Shown here: piece by piece, positions 49,615 through 57,947 of the stretch
How positions within the stretch are numbered: the first letter of the stretch is position 1
How the letters are laid out: every line of letters starts with the position of its first letter
Assembly: GCF_013280595.1 (NCBI RefSeq)
Contig: NZ_JAAATY010000015.1
Location: forward strand, 1-64,000
Source: Kibdelosporangium persicum
GTDB taxonomy: Bacteria > Actinomycetota > Actinomycetes > Mycobacteriales > Pseudonocardiaceae
Length of the DNA: 64,000 nt
Direction of reading: 5' to 3'
The notes under the pieces: model-generated
Seen by the model: only the letters and a program-made list of their open reading frames with translations
Database searches by the model: none
What the model was told of the DNA's origin: nothing
Program-made: the position numbers and the translations under genes

Positions 49615-50583
49615 ATGAGACTGGGTGTGTTCCTGCTGGCCGGTCGTTTCCCTGGCCAGGACGACCGTGACGCGCTGCGGCGCGCTTCCGACGCTGTGGT
49701 CTGGGCGGAGCGGGCGGGGTTCGACGACGCGTGGATCGCCGAGCACCACTTCATGTCGTACGGCGTGTGTCCCTCGGCCATCACGTTCGCCGCGCATGCC
49801 TTGGGGCGTACGGAAAGGATCACCGTCGGCACGGCCGTCAGCGTGCTGTCGACGACGCATCCGGTGATGCTGGCCGAACAGGTCACCATGCTGGACCAGA
49901 TGTCCGGCGGACGGCTGCACCTCGGCGTCGGCCGTGGCGGGCCGTGGCGTGACCTCGAAGTGTTCGGCACCGGGCTGGACCGTTGGCAGAACGGCTTCGC
50001 GGAGAGCCTCGACCTGCTGATCGAGTGCCTGACCGAGCCTCAGGTCAAGAGCACCGGCCGGTTCGAGTTCCGGGAGGTGCCCATGGTGCCCCGGCCCGTC
50101 ACCCGCCCTCGCCTGACCGTCGCGTGCACCTCGCCCGGCACGGTCGAGATCGCGGCCCGGCGGAACCTGCCGATGTTGCTGGGCATGGATCTGGACGACG
50201 CCGGGAAAGCCGCCATGATCTCGTCGTACGAACAGGCGGGCGGACAGTCGACCGAGCACATCGGCGCGGTGCTCGCCCATGTCGGCGACAGTCGGGCGCA
50301 GGCGGCCGACGAGCTCAGGGCGGTGCTGCCGCAATGGCTGGAGCCGGGCCTGAAAGGCTATGTGGCGGTGGACGATCGGCCGCGCAAGCCGCGTGATCCC
50401 GTGGAGTACGCCGAGCACCTGATCGGGATCAGCCCGGTCGGCACCGCGGAGGACTGCCTGGATCACCTGCGCCGCACCACGTCCGGCATCGGCCACTACA
50501 TCCTCATGGTGGACGGGTGCGGCGATCCCCAGGTCACCCGTCGCACCATCGAGCGGATCGGTTACTTGACGGGCGTGGTCTGA
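49615..50583 (+). CDS. Luciferase-like flavin monooxygenase
   Basis: 322 residues of the bacterial luciferase-like (LLM) superfamily: MRLGVFLLAGRFPGQDD at the start, FDDAWIAEHHFMSYGVCPSA, ITVGTAVSVLSTTHPVMLAE, and GRLHLGVGRGGPW typical of F420- or FMN-dependent members. The C-terminal end GIGHYILMVDGCGDPQ fits. Substrate unknown; in actinomycetes F420 is a likely cofactor. ATG 49615. Overlaps the convergent SnoaL-like gene by 22 bp. Confidence 0.9.
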   Translation: MRLGVFLLAGRFPGQDDRDALRRASDAVVWAERAGFDDAWIAEHHFMSYGVCPSAITFAAHALGRTERITVGTAVSVLSTTHPVMLAEQVTMLDQMSGGRLHLGVGRGGPWRDLEVFGTGLDRWQNGFAESLDLLIECLTEPQVKSTGRFEFREVPMVPRPVTRPRLTVACTSPGTVEIAARRNLPMLLGMDLDDAGKAAMISSYEQAGGQSTEHIGAVLAHVGDSRAQAADELRAVLPQWLEPGLKGYVAVDDRPRKPRDPVEYAEHLIGISPVGTAEDCLDHLRRTTSGIGHYILMVDGCGDPQVTRRTIERIGYLTGVV

Positions 50584-50936
50584 ACCGAGGCGATCAACCA
50601 CTGCTCGTCCTGTCTGGCGAGCACGAACGTGACCGCGCCCTTGTCGGGCAACGGAGCGTTGGGCTCGGCCCGTTCGTCCGAGACGTGCTTGGTCGCGGAA
50701 ACGACGGCGACGTCCGGTCGCACCAGCCACGCGTCGTGGATCTCGATCCTGGTCCGCACCTGAGCCAGCTGTGAGGCCATCGCCTTGCGGTAGGCGGCGC
50801 GGACCGTCTCGCGGCCGTGCAGCCGGTGGCCCGCGATGTTGACCAGGTTGACGTCCTCGGTGAGCAGGTCGGCGAAGCCGTCCGGGTCGTCCTGCAGTGT
50901 GTCGCTGTTCAGCACGACCTGCTTGATGTCGTCCAT
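50562..50936 (-). CDS. SnoaL-like/SgcJ-type NTF2-fold protein
   Basis: 124 residues of NTF2-like fold: DPDGFADLLTEDVNLVNIAG, ETVRAAYRKAMASQ and DVAVVSATKHVSDER. The pattern resembles the SgcJ/EcaC oxidoreductase-like family. Catalytic role not established. ATG 50936. Divergent from a TetR gene, with two operator-like repeats between them, so it is the probable target of that regulator. Confidence 0.85.
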   Translation of the reverse strand: MDDIKQVVLNSDTLQDDPDGFADLLTEDVNLVNIAGHRLHGRETVRAAYRKAMASQLAQVRTRIEIHDAWLVRPDVAVVSATKHVSDERAEPNAPLPDKGAVTFVLARQDEQWLIASVQTTPVK

Positions 50937-50951
50937 GACCGCATCCCTTCG

Positions 50952-51000
50952 TAACGGAGTGTTTCGCTCCGTTAGGCTAGGGCCGGAGCGTTTCGCTCCG
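50952..51000. promoter_or_regulatory. Twin operators between SnoaL-like and TetR genes
   Basis: Two related palindromes: TAACGGAG with CTCCGTTA arms (50952-50974) and CGGAGCG with CGCTCCG arms (50984-51000), centres 29 bp apart. Each carries the half-site GGAG/CTCC with a central TTT. They fill the divergent promoter, consistent with TetR repression of both genes. TAGGCT (50973-50978) could be a -10 box. Confidence 0.75.
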
Positions 51001-51009
51001 CAACCCACT

Positions 51010-51648
51010 ATGATCGGCGTCATGCCCAGGCAGGCCGAAGCCGAACGCAACGACCGCGCGCTGCTCGAAGCGGCGCGTGAAGTCCTCGCCGTGGACGGCG
51101 CGCACGCGTCCGTCGCGTCGATCGCCGCACGAGCGGGCGTCGGCATCGGCAGCCTGTACCGCCGGTACCGGTCGAAGACCGAACTGTTCCAGCACCTGGT
51201 GGAGATCGCGCTCGACCAGTGGACCGAGATCGCCGAGCGCGGCCTGGCCCACGACGACCCGTGGGACGGGCTCGTGCACTACGTCACCAGCGCGGTCGGT
51301 ATCGGCTCGCTGGCGCCCTTGGCCGGGATGGTCACCATCACCGACGAGATGGCCGAGAAGAACGCCCGGTCCGACAAGGCTTTCGCCGCGCTGATCGACA
51401 AGGCGCACGAGGCGGGCGTGCTGCGCGCGGACGTCACCGCGATCGACGTGCTGCTGCTCGTCGAACAGCTCGGCAAGTCCCCGCTGATCGAGCAACTCCA
51501 GCGCCAGGGCCGGGAAGACCTGCTCGAAGCGGCCCGCGACGCGCGACGGCGGGTGATCGCCATCGCCTTGGACGGGCTACGTCCCAGCGATCACCCGTTG
51601 CCGGGAGACCCGCCCGGCATGGACCTCTTCAGCGAACGTTGGGCCTAA
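51010..51648 (+). CDS. TetR-family transcriptional regulator
   Basis: About 212 residues (208 from the alternative ATG at 51022). Helix-turn-helix: NDRALLEAAREVLAVDGAHA, then SVASIAARAGVGIGSLYRRY. The C-terminal domain is of the SbtR/TetR_C type. Twin palindromes lie directly upstream. The 3' end overlaps the ABC1 kinase gene by 4 bp. Confidence 0.92.
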   Translation: MIGVMPRQAEAERNDRALLEAAREVLAVDGAHASVASIAARAGVGIGSLYRRYRSKTELFQHLVEIALDQWTEIAERGLAHDDPWDGLVHYVTSAVGIGSLAPLAGMVTITDEMAEKNARSDKAFAALIDKAHEAGVLRADVTAIDVLLLVEQLGKSPLIEQLQRQGREDLLEAARDARRRVIAIALDGLRPSDHPLPGDPPGMDLFSERWA

Positions 51649-53579
51649 CGCTGGTTGCGGAAGACGGTGAACAGCAGCCGCAGTCCGAGCAGGACGCTGA
51701 TCACCAGCAGGTTGTAGCCCATCACCTGGTACAGCGTGATGTCGTTGATCAGCCGCGGGCCACCGGTCGTGCCGAGCAGCACCACGGCCATGATGCCGGT
51801 CGTCGCGCCGATGAACGCGAGCAGTCCCTGGTGCACGATGGTGGTGATCAGGCGCCGGTCCCGCTCGTCGGCGAACAGCCGGACGTTGACCGAAAGCCGG
51901 CCTTCCTCCACCGCCCCGCCGATCCGGTCGATCCGGCGTGGCAGCCTGCGCAGCACCGGCAGCAACGTCATCAGCTCGTCGGTCATCGTCTTGCGTAACG
52001 ACGCCGGATCCATCTGCTCGGTCAGCCGGACCGAGGCGTACGCGCGGGACTCGACCACGATGTTGAAACCCGGTGCCAGCCCGGCCAGCGTGCCCTCCAT
52101 TGTGGCCAGTGCGCGGAACACCGCCGCGATCTCCGGCGGCACGCTCAGGCCGTACGTCGTGACCAGCCTGAACAGGTCGGTGAACATCTCCACGTCCGGG
52201 GCGGCGCCGCCGGCGAAGTGCCGGGCGATGAACTGGCCGAGGGCTCGTTCGAGTTTCAGCTCGTCGATGTCGTCCGGCCGGGACACCACTTCCAGCAGCC
52301 CGTCCCGCAGTGCCGCCGCGTCCCCGCGGTCGATGGCCACCAGGAGGTTCTGCAGCCCGGTGCGCAGCGACCCGTCGAGCCTGCCGACCGACCCGAAGTC
52401 GAGCAGGCCGACTGTCCCGTCCTGCAACAGCATCACGTTGCCCGGATGCGGGTCGGCGTGGAAGACACCGTTGCGCATCACCTGACGCAGCAGGCAGTGC
52501 AGCAGTGACCGTGCCAGTTCCATGCGGTCGAGTCCGCGTGCGTCGATCTCGGCGCCCGCCGAACCCAGCGGCGTGCCCACGAGCCGGTCCATGACCAGGA
52601 CCCGCGTGGTGGCCTGGTGGACGGTGGGAACGCGGACCGTCGTGTCGGCCGCGATGGCCTGGATGTTCTTGGCCTCGACCCGGAAGTCGAGCTCTTCCAG
52701 CAGGTTCTTGGCGAATCCGTCGGCGAGCGCGAGAACACCGAGCCGCTGGGCCCACTGGGTTCGTTCCTCCAGCGTGCGCGCCAGGCGGTACATGATGTCG
52801 AGGTCCCGTTCGACGATCGCGCGGATGCCCGGCCGCTGGACCTTCACGACCGCGTCGGTGCCGTCGATCAGCTTCGCCTTGTAGACCTGGGCGACCGACG
52901 CGCTGGCCAGCGCGGTCGTGTCAATCTCGGCGAAGACCCGGTCGACCGCACCGAGTTCGTCGGCGAGCACCTGGTCGATCTCGTCCCGTGGCGCGGGGGA
53001 GACCTGGTCCTGCAGCCTGCTCAGCTCCTCCACGAACTCCGGCGGCAGCAGGTCCGCTCGCGTGGACAGCACCTGACCGAGCTTGACGAACGTGACCCCG
53101 GCTTCTTCCAGCGCCTGGCGCAGGGACCTGGCCAGCTGCGCCCGCTTGACCGGATCACCGGTCCGCAGCCGGCCACGCAGGGCCGGGCCGAGCCCGTGCT
53201 TGAGCGCGATCCGAGTGATCCGCGAGTACCGGCGGGCCCGGCTGAACCGGCCGGGGATCGACCGCAGCCCGCCGACGAACCACATCCCGGTGCCGGACGG
53301 CTTCATCACCTCCAGCACGAACAGCATGGCGACCGCGACCAGCAGCGTCCCGCCGAAGATGGGGATGATGAACAGCAGGGCGATCTGCTCCTTGCCCTGG
53401 GTGACCGCGGGAAGCTGGCCCCCGATGAACCCGGCGACGCTCCACGCCGCCAGGGCCGCGATGATCGCCCGGATCGTGCCGACCCGTACCCCCAGAACTC
53501 TCCTGGCGCCCGCGATCAGAATCCACGCGGACAGTGCGAGCCCGATCAGGCCTACGATGCTGAACAGCCAGTACCCCAT
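51645..53579 (-). CDS. ABC1/UbiB-family atypical kinase
   Basis: About 644 residues. An N-terminal pair of membrane segments (LFSIVGLIGLALSAWILIAG and IALLFIIPIFGGTLLVAVAM) precedes the UbiB/AarF kinase-like domain, with the KxGQ motif VTFVKLGQVLSTRADLLPPE and the catalytic NGVFHADPHPGNVMLLQDG and LLDFGSVGRLD. Two C-terminal hydrophobic spans close the chain. UbiB-type proteins have ATPase activity linked to isoprenoid lipid handling; the role in actinomycetes (which use menaquinone) is unclear. Start is ATG 53579. Confidence 0.9.
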   Translation of the reverse strand: MGYWLFSIVGLIGLALSAWILIAGARRVLGVRVGTIRAIIAALAAWSVAGFIGGQLPAVTQGKEQIALLFIIPIFGGTLLVAVAMLFVLEVMKPSGTGMWFVGGLRSIPGRFSRARRYSRITRIALKHGLGPALRGRLRTGDPVKRAQLARSLRQALEEAGVTFVKLGQVLSTRADLLPPEFVEELSRLQDQVSPAPRDEIDQVLADELGAVDRVFAEIDTTALASASVAQVYKAKLIDGTDAVVKVQRPGIRAIVERDLDIMYRLARTLEERTQWAQRLGVLALADGFAKNLLEELDFRVEAKNIQAIAADTTVRVPTVHQATTRVLVMDRLVGTPLGSAGAEIDARGLDRMELARSLLHCLLRQVMRNGVFHADPHPGNVMLLQDGTVGLLDFGSVGRLDGSLRTGLQNLLVAIDRGDAAALRDGLLEVVSRPDDIDELKLERALGQFIARHFAGGAAPDVEMFTDLFRLVTTYGLSVPPEIAAVFRALATMEGTLAGLAPGFNIVVESRAYASVRLTEQMDPASLRKTMTDELMTLLPVLRRLPRRIDRIGGAVEEGRLSVNVRLFADERDRRLITTIVHQGLLAFIGATTGIMAVVLLGTTGGPRLINDITLYQVMGYNLLVISVLLGLRLLFTVFRNQR

Positions 53580-53637
53580 GCCGCAGACCCAACCAGACTC
53601 GCGCTCGGGCCGATCAGGGCCCCATGTCACCCGGTCG

Positions 53638-54075
53638 TCACGTGTACGGGTTGTCCACGCGCGGCCCCCAGGCGCAGGAGTTCGGCCCGGTGTGATCCGT
53701 GCACGCCTTCAGGCGCATGTCGGTCAACCGGGCGGTCCCGCCGCCGGTCCAGGAGATGTCGTTGAAATACCCGGTGTTCCCGCAGCCGCCTTCGTAATGC
53801 CGTTCCCCCACCTCGACTTCCGTGCCATTGGCGTATCGGACGTAAATCTCGAAATAAACCGACGCCTGGTCGCAGGACATGTCGGTCAGCCGGATGTCCA
53901 TATCGGCGAACGACCGTGCCGACGTCCACGTGACGGTTCCGTTCGCGGACGCCCCGGCCTCGTTGGCGTAGATCGGCGTGTTCCCGGCCGACGCCGGACT
54001 CGCCAGTGCCGCGACTCCCACCACGGTCGCACCGAGAACGGCCGCGGCCTTCCGGCGGATCGATCGGCTGCTCAT
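53638..54075 (-). CDS. Small secreted protein
   Basis: 145 residues. Signal peptide AAAVLGATVVGVAALASPAS followed by cleavage after AG. The mature part is strand-rich with about four cysteines (SCDQASVYFEIYVRY, EGGCGNTGYFNDISW, KACTDHTG and SCAWGPRVDNPYT). No family recognised. ATG 54075 overlaps the stop of the 51-aa gene (ATGA). Confidence 0.78.
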   Translation of the reverse strand: MSSRSIRRKAAAVLGATVVGVAALASPASAGNTPIYANEAGASANGTVTWTSARSFADMDIRLTDMSCDQASVYFEIYVRYANGTEVEVGERHYEGGCGNTGYFNDISWTGGGTARLTDMRLKACTDHTGPNSCAWGPRVDNPYT

Positions 54076-54227
54076 GCGCCCACCGCCCGCTTCGTCACCG
54101 GACGGGACGACAGATCGTCCCGCACGTCACCGGGAACCGCGTGCGCCGGAACCGCGGTCCGCGGACCGAATCCGACCAGCCCGGAAACGGCGACTGCCGT
54201 CAGCCGCCGGGCCCGGTTTCCGACCAT
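54072..54227 (-). CDS. Short secreted peptide, coupled to the next gene
   Basis: A 51-residue ORF starting MVGNRARRLTAVAVSGLVGF and ending KRAVGA, with a signal-like hydrophobic stretch and a possible cleavage after AHA. ATG 54227 has GGAAAGGA upstream at a somewhat long spacing. Its stop overlaps the ATG of the 145-aa secreted protein by 4 bp, so translation of the two is coupled. It may be a leader that regulates the next gene or a real exported peptide. Confidence 0.5.
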   Translation of the reverse strand: MVGNRARRLTAVAVSGLVGFGPRTAVPAHAVPGDVRDDLSSRPVTKRAVGA

Positions 54228-54376
54228 GTTCACTTTTGTTCCTTTCCCTCGATTTCGCGTGCGGTCGCAGCGGCCAAGCTAGGTTCGGCGGGATTGTTCA
54301 GCAATGCCAGGCACACTGGACAAACAAAACCGCGAATGCCGGGTGGCGTGCCGGTGCCCGGCCTGGCGAGATGACC

Positions 54377-54400
54377 CGGTTCACTCCCGGGAGTGAACCG
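54377..54400. promoter_or_regulatory. 24-bp perfect palindrome upstream of the two-component genes
   Basis: Each half reads CGGTTCACTCCC, giving a perfect 24-bp dyad centred at 54388-54389. It ends 30 bp upstream of the histidine kinase GTG at 54431. The position fits autoregulation by the adjacent LuxR-type response regulator. Confidence 0.7.
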
Positions 54401-54430
54401 GGGACGTCCCGGACATGCCAGGATCGGGCT

Positions 54431-55678
54431 GTGGCGGGTGTGTTCAGTGCCGTGTTCGGCCCGGTGGGCCGGCGGCTGACGTATCGGCGCTGGACCTATC
54501 TGGTGCTGGGGGCGACCTTGATCGTCCCGTTCACGTTGGCGGCCGTGGCGATCGTGCCGCCGGTGTTGCGGCTGCTGCTGCCCGCCGACACCGCCGAGCA
54601 GCCGCTGGTCCTGGCGGCCACGATGGTCCTCGCGATCATCGCCTGGGCGGCGGGCACGTCGTTCATCCCGGCTGTGCGGGTCGTCGAGGGCACCGCCGCG
54701 CGGGAACTGCTCGGCGCCGGTGTGCCCGCGCAGGCGTCGGCGCGGGCGACGAACCTGGAGGCGCGCTGGAAGACGTGCCAGTGGTTCCTGGTGCACATCC
54801 TGATCGGCGCGGTGATCGGCGGGTTCACCCTGTATGTGCCGATCGGGCTGCTGCAGTCGTTCGCGGCGCCGTTCACGGGCGAGTGGCTCGTCATCGACGA
54901 CACGCACGTCCGCGTTCCCACGGGTTGGCAGTCCGCATGGATCCCCGTGGTCAGCGTGGTGGCCACCGTCGTGCTGGTACACGTGGTCAACCTCGCCGGA
55001 GTGGGCCTGACCAGGCTTTCGCAGGTGTTGCTGGGCCCCACACCCGCGGACCATCTCGCGGAGCTGAAACAGCGCGCCGAACGACTGGCCGAGCGCAATC
55101 GGCTGGCCCGGGAGCTGCACGACTCCGTCGGGCACGCGCTGAGCGTGGTCACCATCCAGGCCAGCGCGGCCGGTCGTGTCCTGGAGAAGGACCCGACGTT
55201 CGCCCAGCGCGCGCTGACCGCGATCGAGGAGGCCGCGCGGGACGCGCTCGCCGACCTCGACCACGTACTGGGTCTGCTCCGGGAGGACGAGCCGGGCACG
55301 AAGCCACAGCACACGCTGGCCGACCTTGACGAGTTGCTCGGCACGATGCGGCTGGCCGGGGTGAACGTCGAGACCAGGATCACCGGCGATCTGCCCGGCC
55401 TGCCGTTCGCGGTGTCGACCGAGGCGTACCGGATCGTGCAGGAGTGCCTGACGAACGCGTTGAAACACGCGGGCAAGGTCACCGTGACGCTGGCGGTCAA
55501 GGCGGGCCACGACGCCCTGGAGGTCGACGCGGTCAATCCGCTGACCGGGCAGGCACGGACCGGCGGGGGTGGGCGTGGCATCGCGGGCATGCGCGAGCGT
55601 GCGACCGTCCTACGTGGACAGATCAACGCCGGCCCGCAGGACGGCGCGTGGCGGGTGAAGGCGAGAATCCCCCTGTGA
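54431..55678 (+). CDS. Histidine kinase (NarL/LiaS-like, HisKA_3)
   Basis: About 415 residues. Four to five N-terminal hydrophobic spans (TYLVLGATLIVPFTLAAVAI and others) form the membrane sensor. The dimerisation/phosphoacceptor region is RNRLARELHDSVGHALSVVT with His in ELHDSVGH, and the ATP-binding part has VQECLTNALKHAGKV and GRGIAGMRERA. It phosphorylates the response regulator encoded 11 bp downstream. GTG 54431 follows the palindrome at 54377. Confidence 0.93.
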   Translation: MAGVFSAVFGPVGRRLTYRRWTYLVLGATLIVPFTLAAVAIVPPVLRLLLPADTAEQPLVLAATMVLAIIAWAAGTSFIPAVRVVEGTAARELLGAGVPAQASARATNLEARWKTCQWFLVHILIGAVIGGFTLYVPIGLLQSFAAPFTGEWLVIDDTHVRVPTGWQSAWIPVVSVVATVVLVHVVNLAGVGLTRLSQVLLGPTPADHLAELKQRAERLAERNRLARELHDSVGHALSVVTIQASAAGRVLEKDPTFAQRALTAIEEAARDALADLDHVLGLLREDEPGTKPQHTLADLDELLGTMRLAGVNVETRITGDLPGLPFAVSTEAYRIVQECLTNALKHAGKVTVTLAVKAGHDALEVDAVNPLTGQARTGGGGRGIAGMRERATVLRGQINAGPQDGAWRVKARIPL

Positions 55679-55688
55679 GGTCGCAACT

Positions 55689-56339
55689 GTGAGTGTGAAG
55701 GTGCTGCTGGTCGACGACGAGGAGCTGATCAGGGCGGGACTTCGGGCGATCATCGACGCCGAGCCCGACCTGGAGGTGGTCGGCGAGGCCGAGGACGGCA
55801 CCGAGGTGCTGCCGCTGGTCACCCGGCTCGCGCCGGACGTGGTGCTGATGGACGTGCGGATGCCCGTGGTCGACGGAATCCAGGCCACCCGGCACATCCT
55901 CGACCGGGTGCCGGCCGCGCCCAAGATCATCGTCGTGACCACGTTCGAGAACGACGACTACGTCTACGACGCGCTGCGCGCCGGTGCCAACGGTTTCCTG
56001 CTCAAACGGGCGAGGCCGGCTGAGATCGTGCGGGCCATCCGGGTCGTGGTGGCGGGGGATTCCCTGCTGTTCCCGGAGAAGATCCGGCTGCTGGCCGGGC
56101 GGCACGGGCTGGAGCCCGGCCGGTCCGGCCTGCGGGAGGCGGGGCTGACCGACCGGGAGGCCGAGGTGCTCCGGCTGATGGCCACCGGACTGTCCAATGT
56201 GGAGATATCGGAGCGGCTGTTCGTCAGTGTGCAGACGGTGAAAACGCACGTGGGCAACGTGCTGTCGAAGCTGCACGCCCGGGACCGCACCCAGGCCGTG
56301 ATCACCGCCTACGAGTCGGGCTTCGTGACGCCCGGTTAA
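55689..56339 (+). CDS. NarL-family response regulator
   Basis: 216 residues. Receiver domain with acidic pocket VLLVDDEELIRAG and phosphoacceptor Asp in DVVLMDVRMPVVDGIQ, Lys in NGFLLKRARPAEIV. C-terminal LuxR-type helix-turn-helix: LTDREAEVLRLMATGLSNVE, then ISERLFVSVQTVKTHVGNVL. Partner of the kinase just upstream. GTG 55689. Overlaps the convergent MocR gene by 4 bp. Confidence 0.95.
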   Translation: MSVKVLLVDDEELIRAGLRAIIDAEPDLEVVGEAEDGTEVLPLVTRLAPDVVLMDVRMPVVDGIQATRHILDRVPAAPKIIVVTTFENDDYVYDALRAGANGFLLKRARPAEIVRAIRVVVAGDSLLFPEKIRLLAGRHGLEPGRSGLREAGLTDREAEVLRLMATGLSNVEISERLFVSVQTVKTHVGNVLSKLHARDRTQAVITAYESGFVTPG

Positions 56340-57775
56340 CGCTTCGCTTCCGCCCAGGCCCGGCTCAGGCGGTTGACCAGTTCGGTGAGGATGTCGTCGG
56401 GGAACGCGAACGGCAAGCGGATGTGGTTGTCGTGCGCACCGGTCGGGTCGGTCGCGGCGCCGGGCACGACCTCGACGCCGTGCCGGAGCGCGACCTGGCC
56501 GAAGATCCGGGCGTCGGTGCCGGGCAGCTCGATCCACAGCGCGGATCCGCCATCCGGTGTGCGCCAACGCCATTCGGGCAGGTTCTGGGTGAGCAGCTCA
56601 CGCACCCGGCCGAGCCGGTCCCGCAACTGCGTGACCCGGGCCGCGGCCAGTTCGGGCAGTTGCGGCAGCAGCCGTGCCGCCAGTGCCTGGTCCAGTACCG
56701 GGCTGCCGAGATCGGCCAGCGCCTTGTGCCGGGCCAGCCGTTCGGCCGTCTCGATCGACGCCCGTACCCAGCCGATCCGCAGGCCTGCCCAGACGGACTT
56801 GGCCAGCGAGCCGATCGTGAGCACTTCCGCGTTGCCGGTGGCGAAAGCGCCGATCGGCGGGGGAGCGCCTTCCGCGGCCCCGACGGTGTAGGCGTGGTCC
56901 TCCACGACCGGAACGGCGTACCGCGCGGCCAGTTCCACGATCCGGCGGCGCCGGGCCGTGGACATCAGCACCCCGGTCGGGTTGTGGTAGGTGGGCATGA
57001 CGTACAGCAGGTCCGGCTGGTGCTCGGCCATCGCACGGGCCAGCTGGTCGGCCCGGATGCCCTCGTTGTCCAGCTCCACCCCGACCAGTCGGACCCCGGT
57101 CGCCCGGAACACGTCGAGACAGCCCGGCCAGCTCGGTGTCTCCACGACCGCCGTCCAGCCGCGCCGCAGGTACATCTGGGTGATCAGGCCGATCGCCTGC
57201 TGCGCCCCGGTGGTGATCACCACCTGTTTCGGTTCGGTGGGCAGCCCGGTGGCGGTCAGGTGCCCGGCGACCGCCGAACGAAGCTCGGGCAGCCCGGCCG
57301 GGTGGTAACCCGAGCCGTTGAGCAACGCGGGTAAGTCCGCGTGTACGAGGTCCAGCAACGCCCCACGCAGATGCGGCGCGCCCGGGTCGTAGGCCCTGGC
57401 CAGCGAGATGATGTCGCCTGCTCCGTCGTTGGTGCGGTTGATGATCGGTGCCGCCCGGCCAAACACCCTGCCCTCGACGCTCGGCCGGAACCCGGGTGGC
57501 CGCACCACCCGCGTGCCGCTGCCTCGCCGGCTGTCGACCAGGCCGATCGAGCGCAGTTCGTCGTACGCGGACACCACGGTCGCGCGGCTCACGGCAAGAG
57601 CCCGCGCCAGATCACGCTCGGACGGCAACCGCTCCCCGGCATGCAGATCCCCTGCGTGGATGGCTCGGCGCACAGCCTCAGCCAACCGCCGGTACAGCGG
57701 TGCCCGCCCGGCTGACGTGCTCGTCCAGTCGCCGAGAACCTCGACGAGGTCGGAGCCGTCGGTCAAACGGTCCAT
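56336..57775 (-). CDS. MocR-type regulator (GntR helix-turn-helix plus aminotransferase fold)
   Basis: About 479 residues. The N-terminus is a winged helix-turn-helix (AIHAGDLHAGERLPSERDLA, then RALAVSRATVVSAYDELRSI). From about residue 110 there is a class I aminotransferase-like domain that binds PLP: NPTGVLMSTARRRRIVELAA, VVEDHAYTV and Lys in IGSLAKSVWAGLRIGWV. MocR proteins usually control PLP, taurine or other amino-acid genes. ATG 57775 follows GGGGGAG. Confidence 0.92.
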   Translation of the reverse strand: MDRLTDGSDLVEVLGDWTSTSAGRAPLYRRLAEAVRRAIHAGDLHAGERLPSERDLARALAVSRATVVSAYDELRSIGLVDSRRGSGTRVVRPPGFRPSVEGRVFGRAAPIINRTNDGAGDIISLARAYDPGAPHLRGALLDLVHADLPALLNGSGYHPAGLPELRSAVAGHLTATGLPTEPKQVVITTGAQQAIGLITQMYLRRGWTAVVETPSWPGCLDVFRATGVRLVGVELDNEGIRADQLARAMAEHQPDLLYVMPTYHNPTGVLMSTARRRRIVELAARYAVPVVEDHAYTVGAAEGAPPPIGAFATGNAEVLTIGSLAKSVWAGLRIGWVRASIETAERLARHKALADLGSPVLDQALAARLLPQLPELAAARVTQLRDRLGRVRELLTQNLPEWRWRTPDGGSALWIELPGTDARIFGQVALRHGVEVVPGAATDPTGAHDNHIRLPFAFPDDILTELVNRLSRAWAEAKR

Positions 57776-57885
57776 TGCTCCCCCTGAATGGCCCGCGATC
57801 CAGGCCAAAACTCCCTTTGCTCGTGCCAACCTTTTCCACACTGATCGGTTTTCTGGTGGCTTCGTTAGCACTTCACGAGCAGACT

Positions 57886-57933
57886 TCTCGTGCGTGTTTT
57901 GCCGGGTTCTGACCCGGCTAACCGCTCACGAGG
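57886..57933. repeat. Hairpin repeat copy 4 (diverged)
   Basis: Outer arms CTCGTG (57887-57892) and CACGAG (57927-57932) and an inner CCGGGT/ACCCGG stem. The sequence differs from copies 1-3 but keeps the fold through changes on both sides. It starts 14 bp after the stop of the EAL-CBS-GGDEF gene on that strand. Confidence 0.7.
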
Positions 57934-57947
57934 GGTGACCAGGGGTT

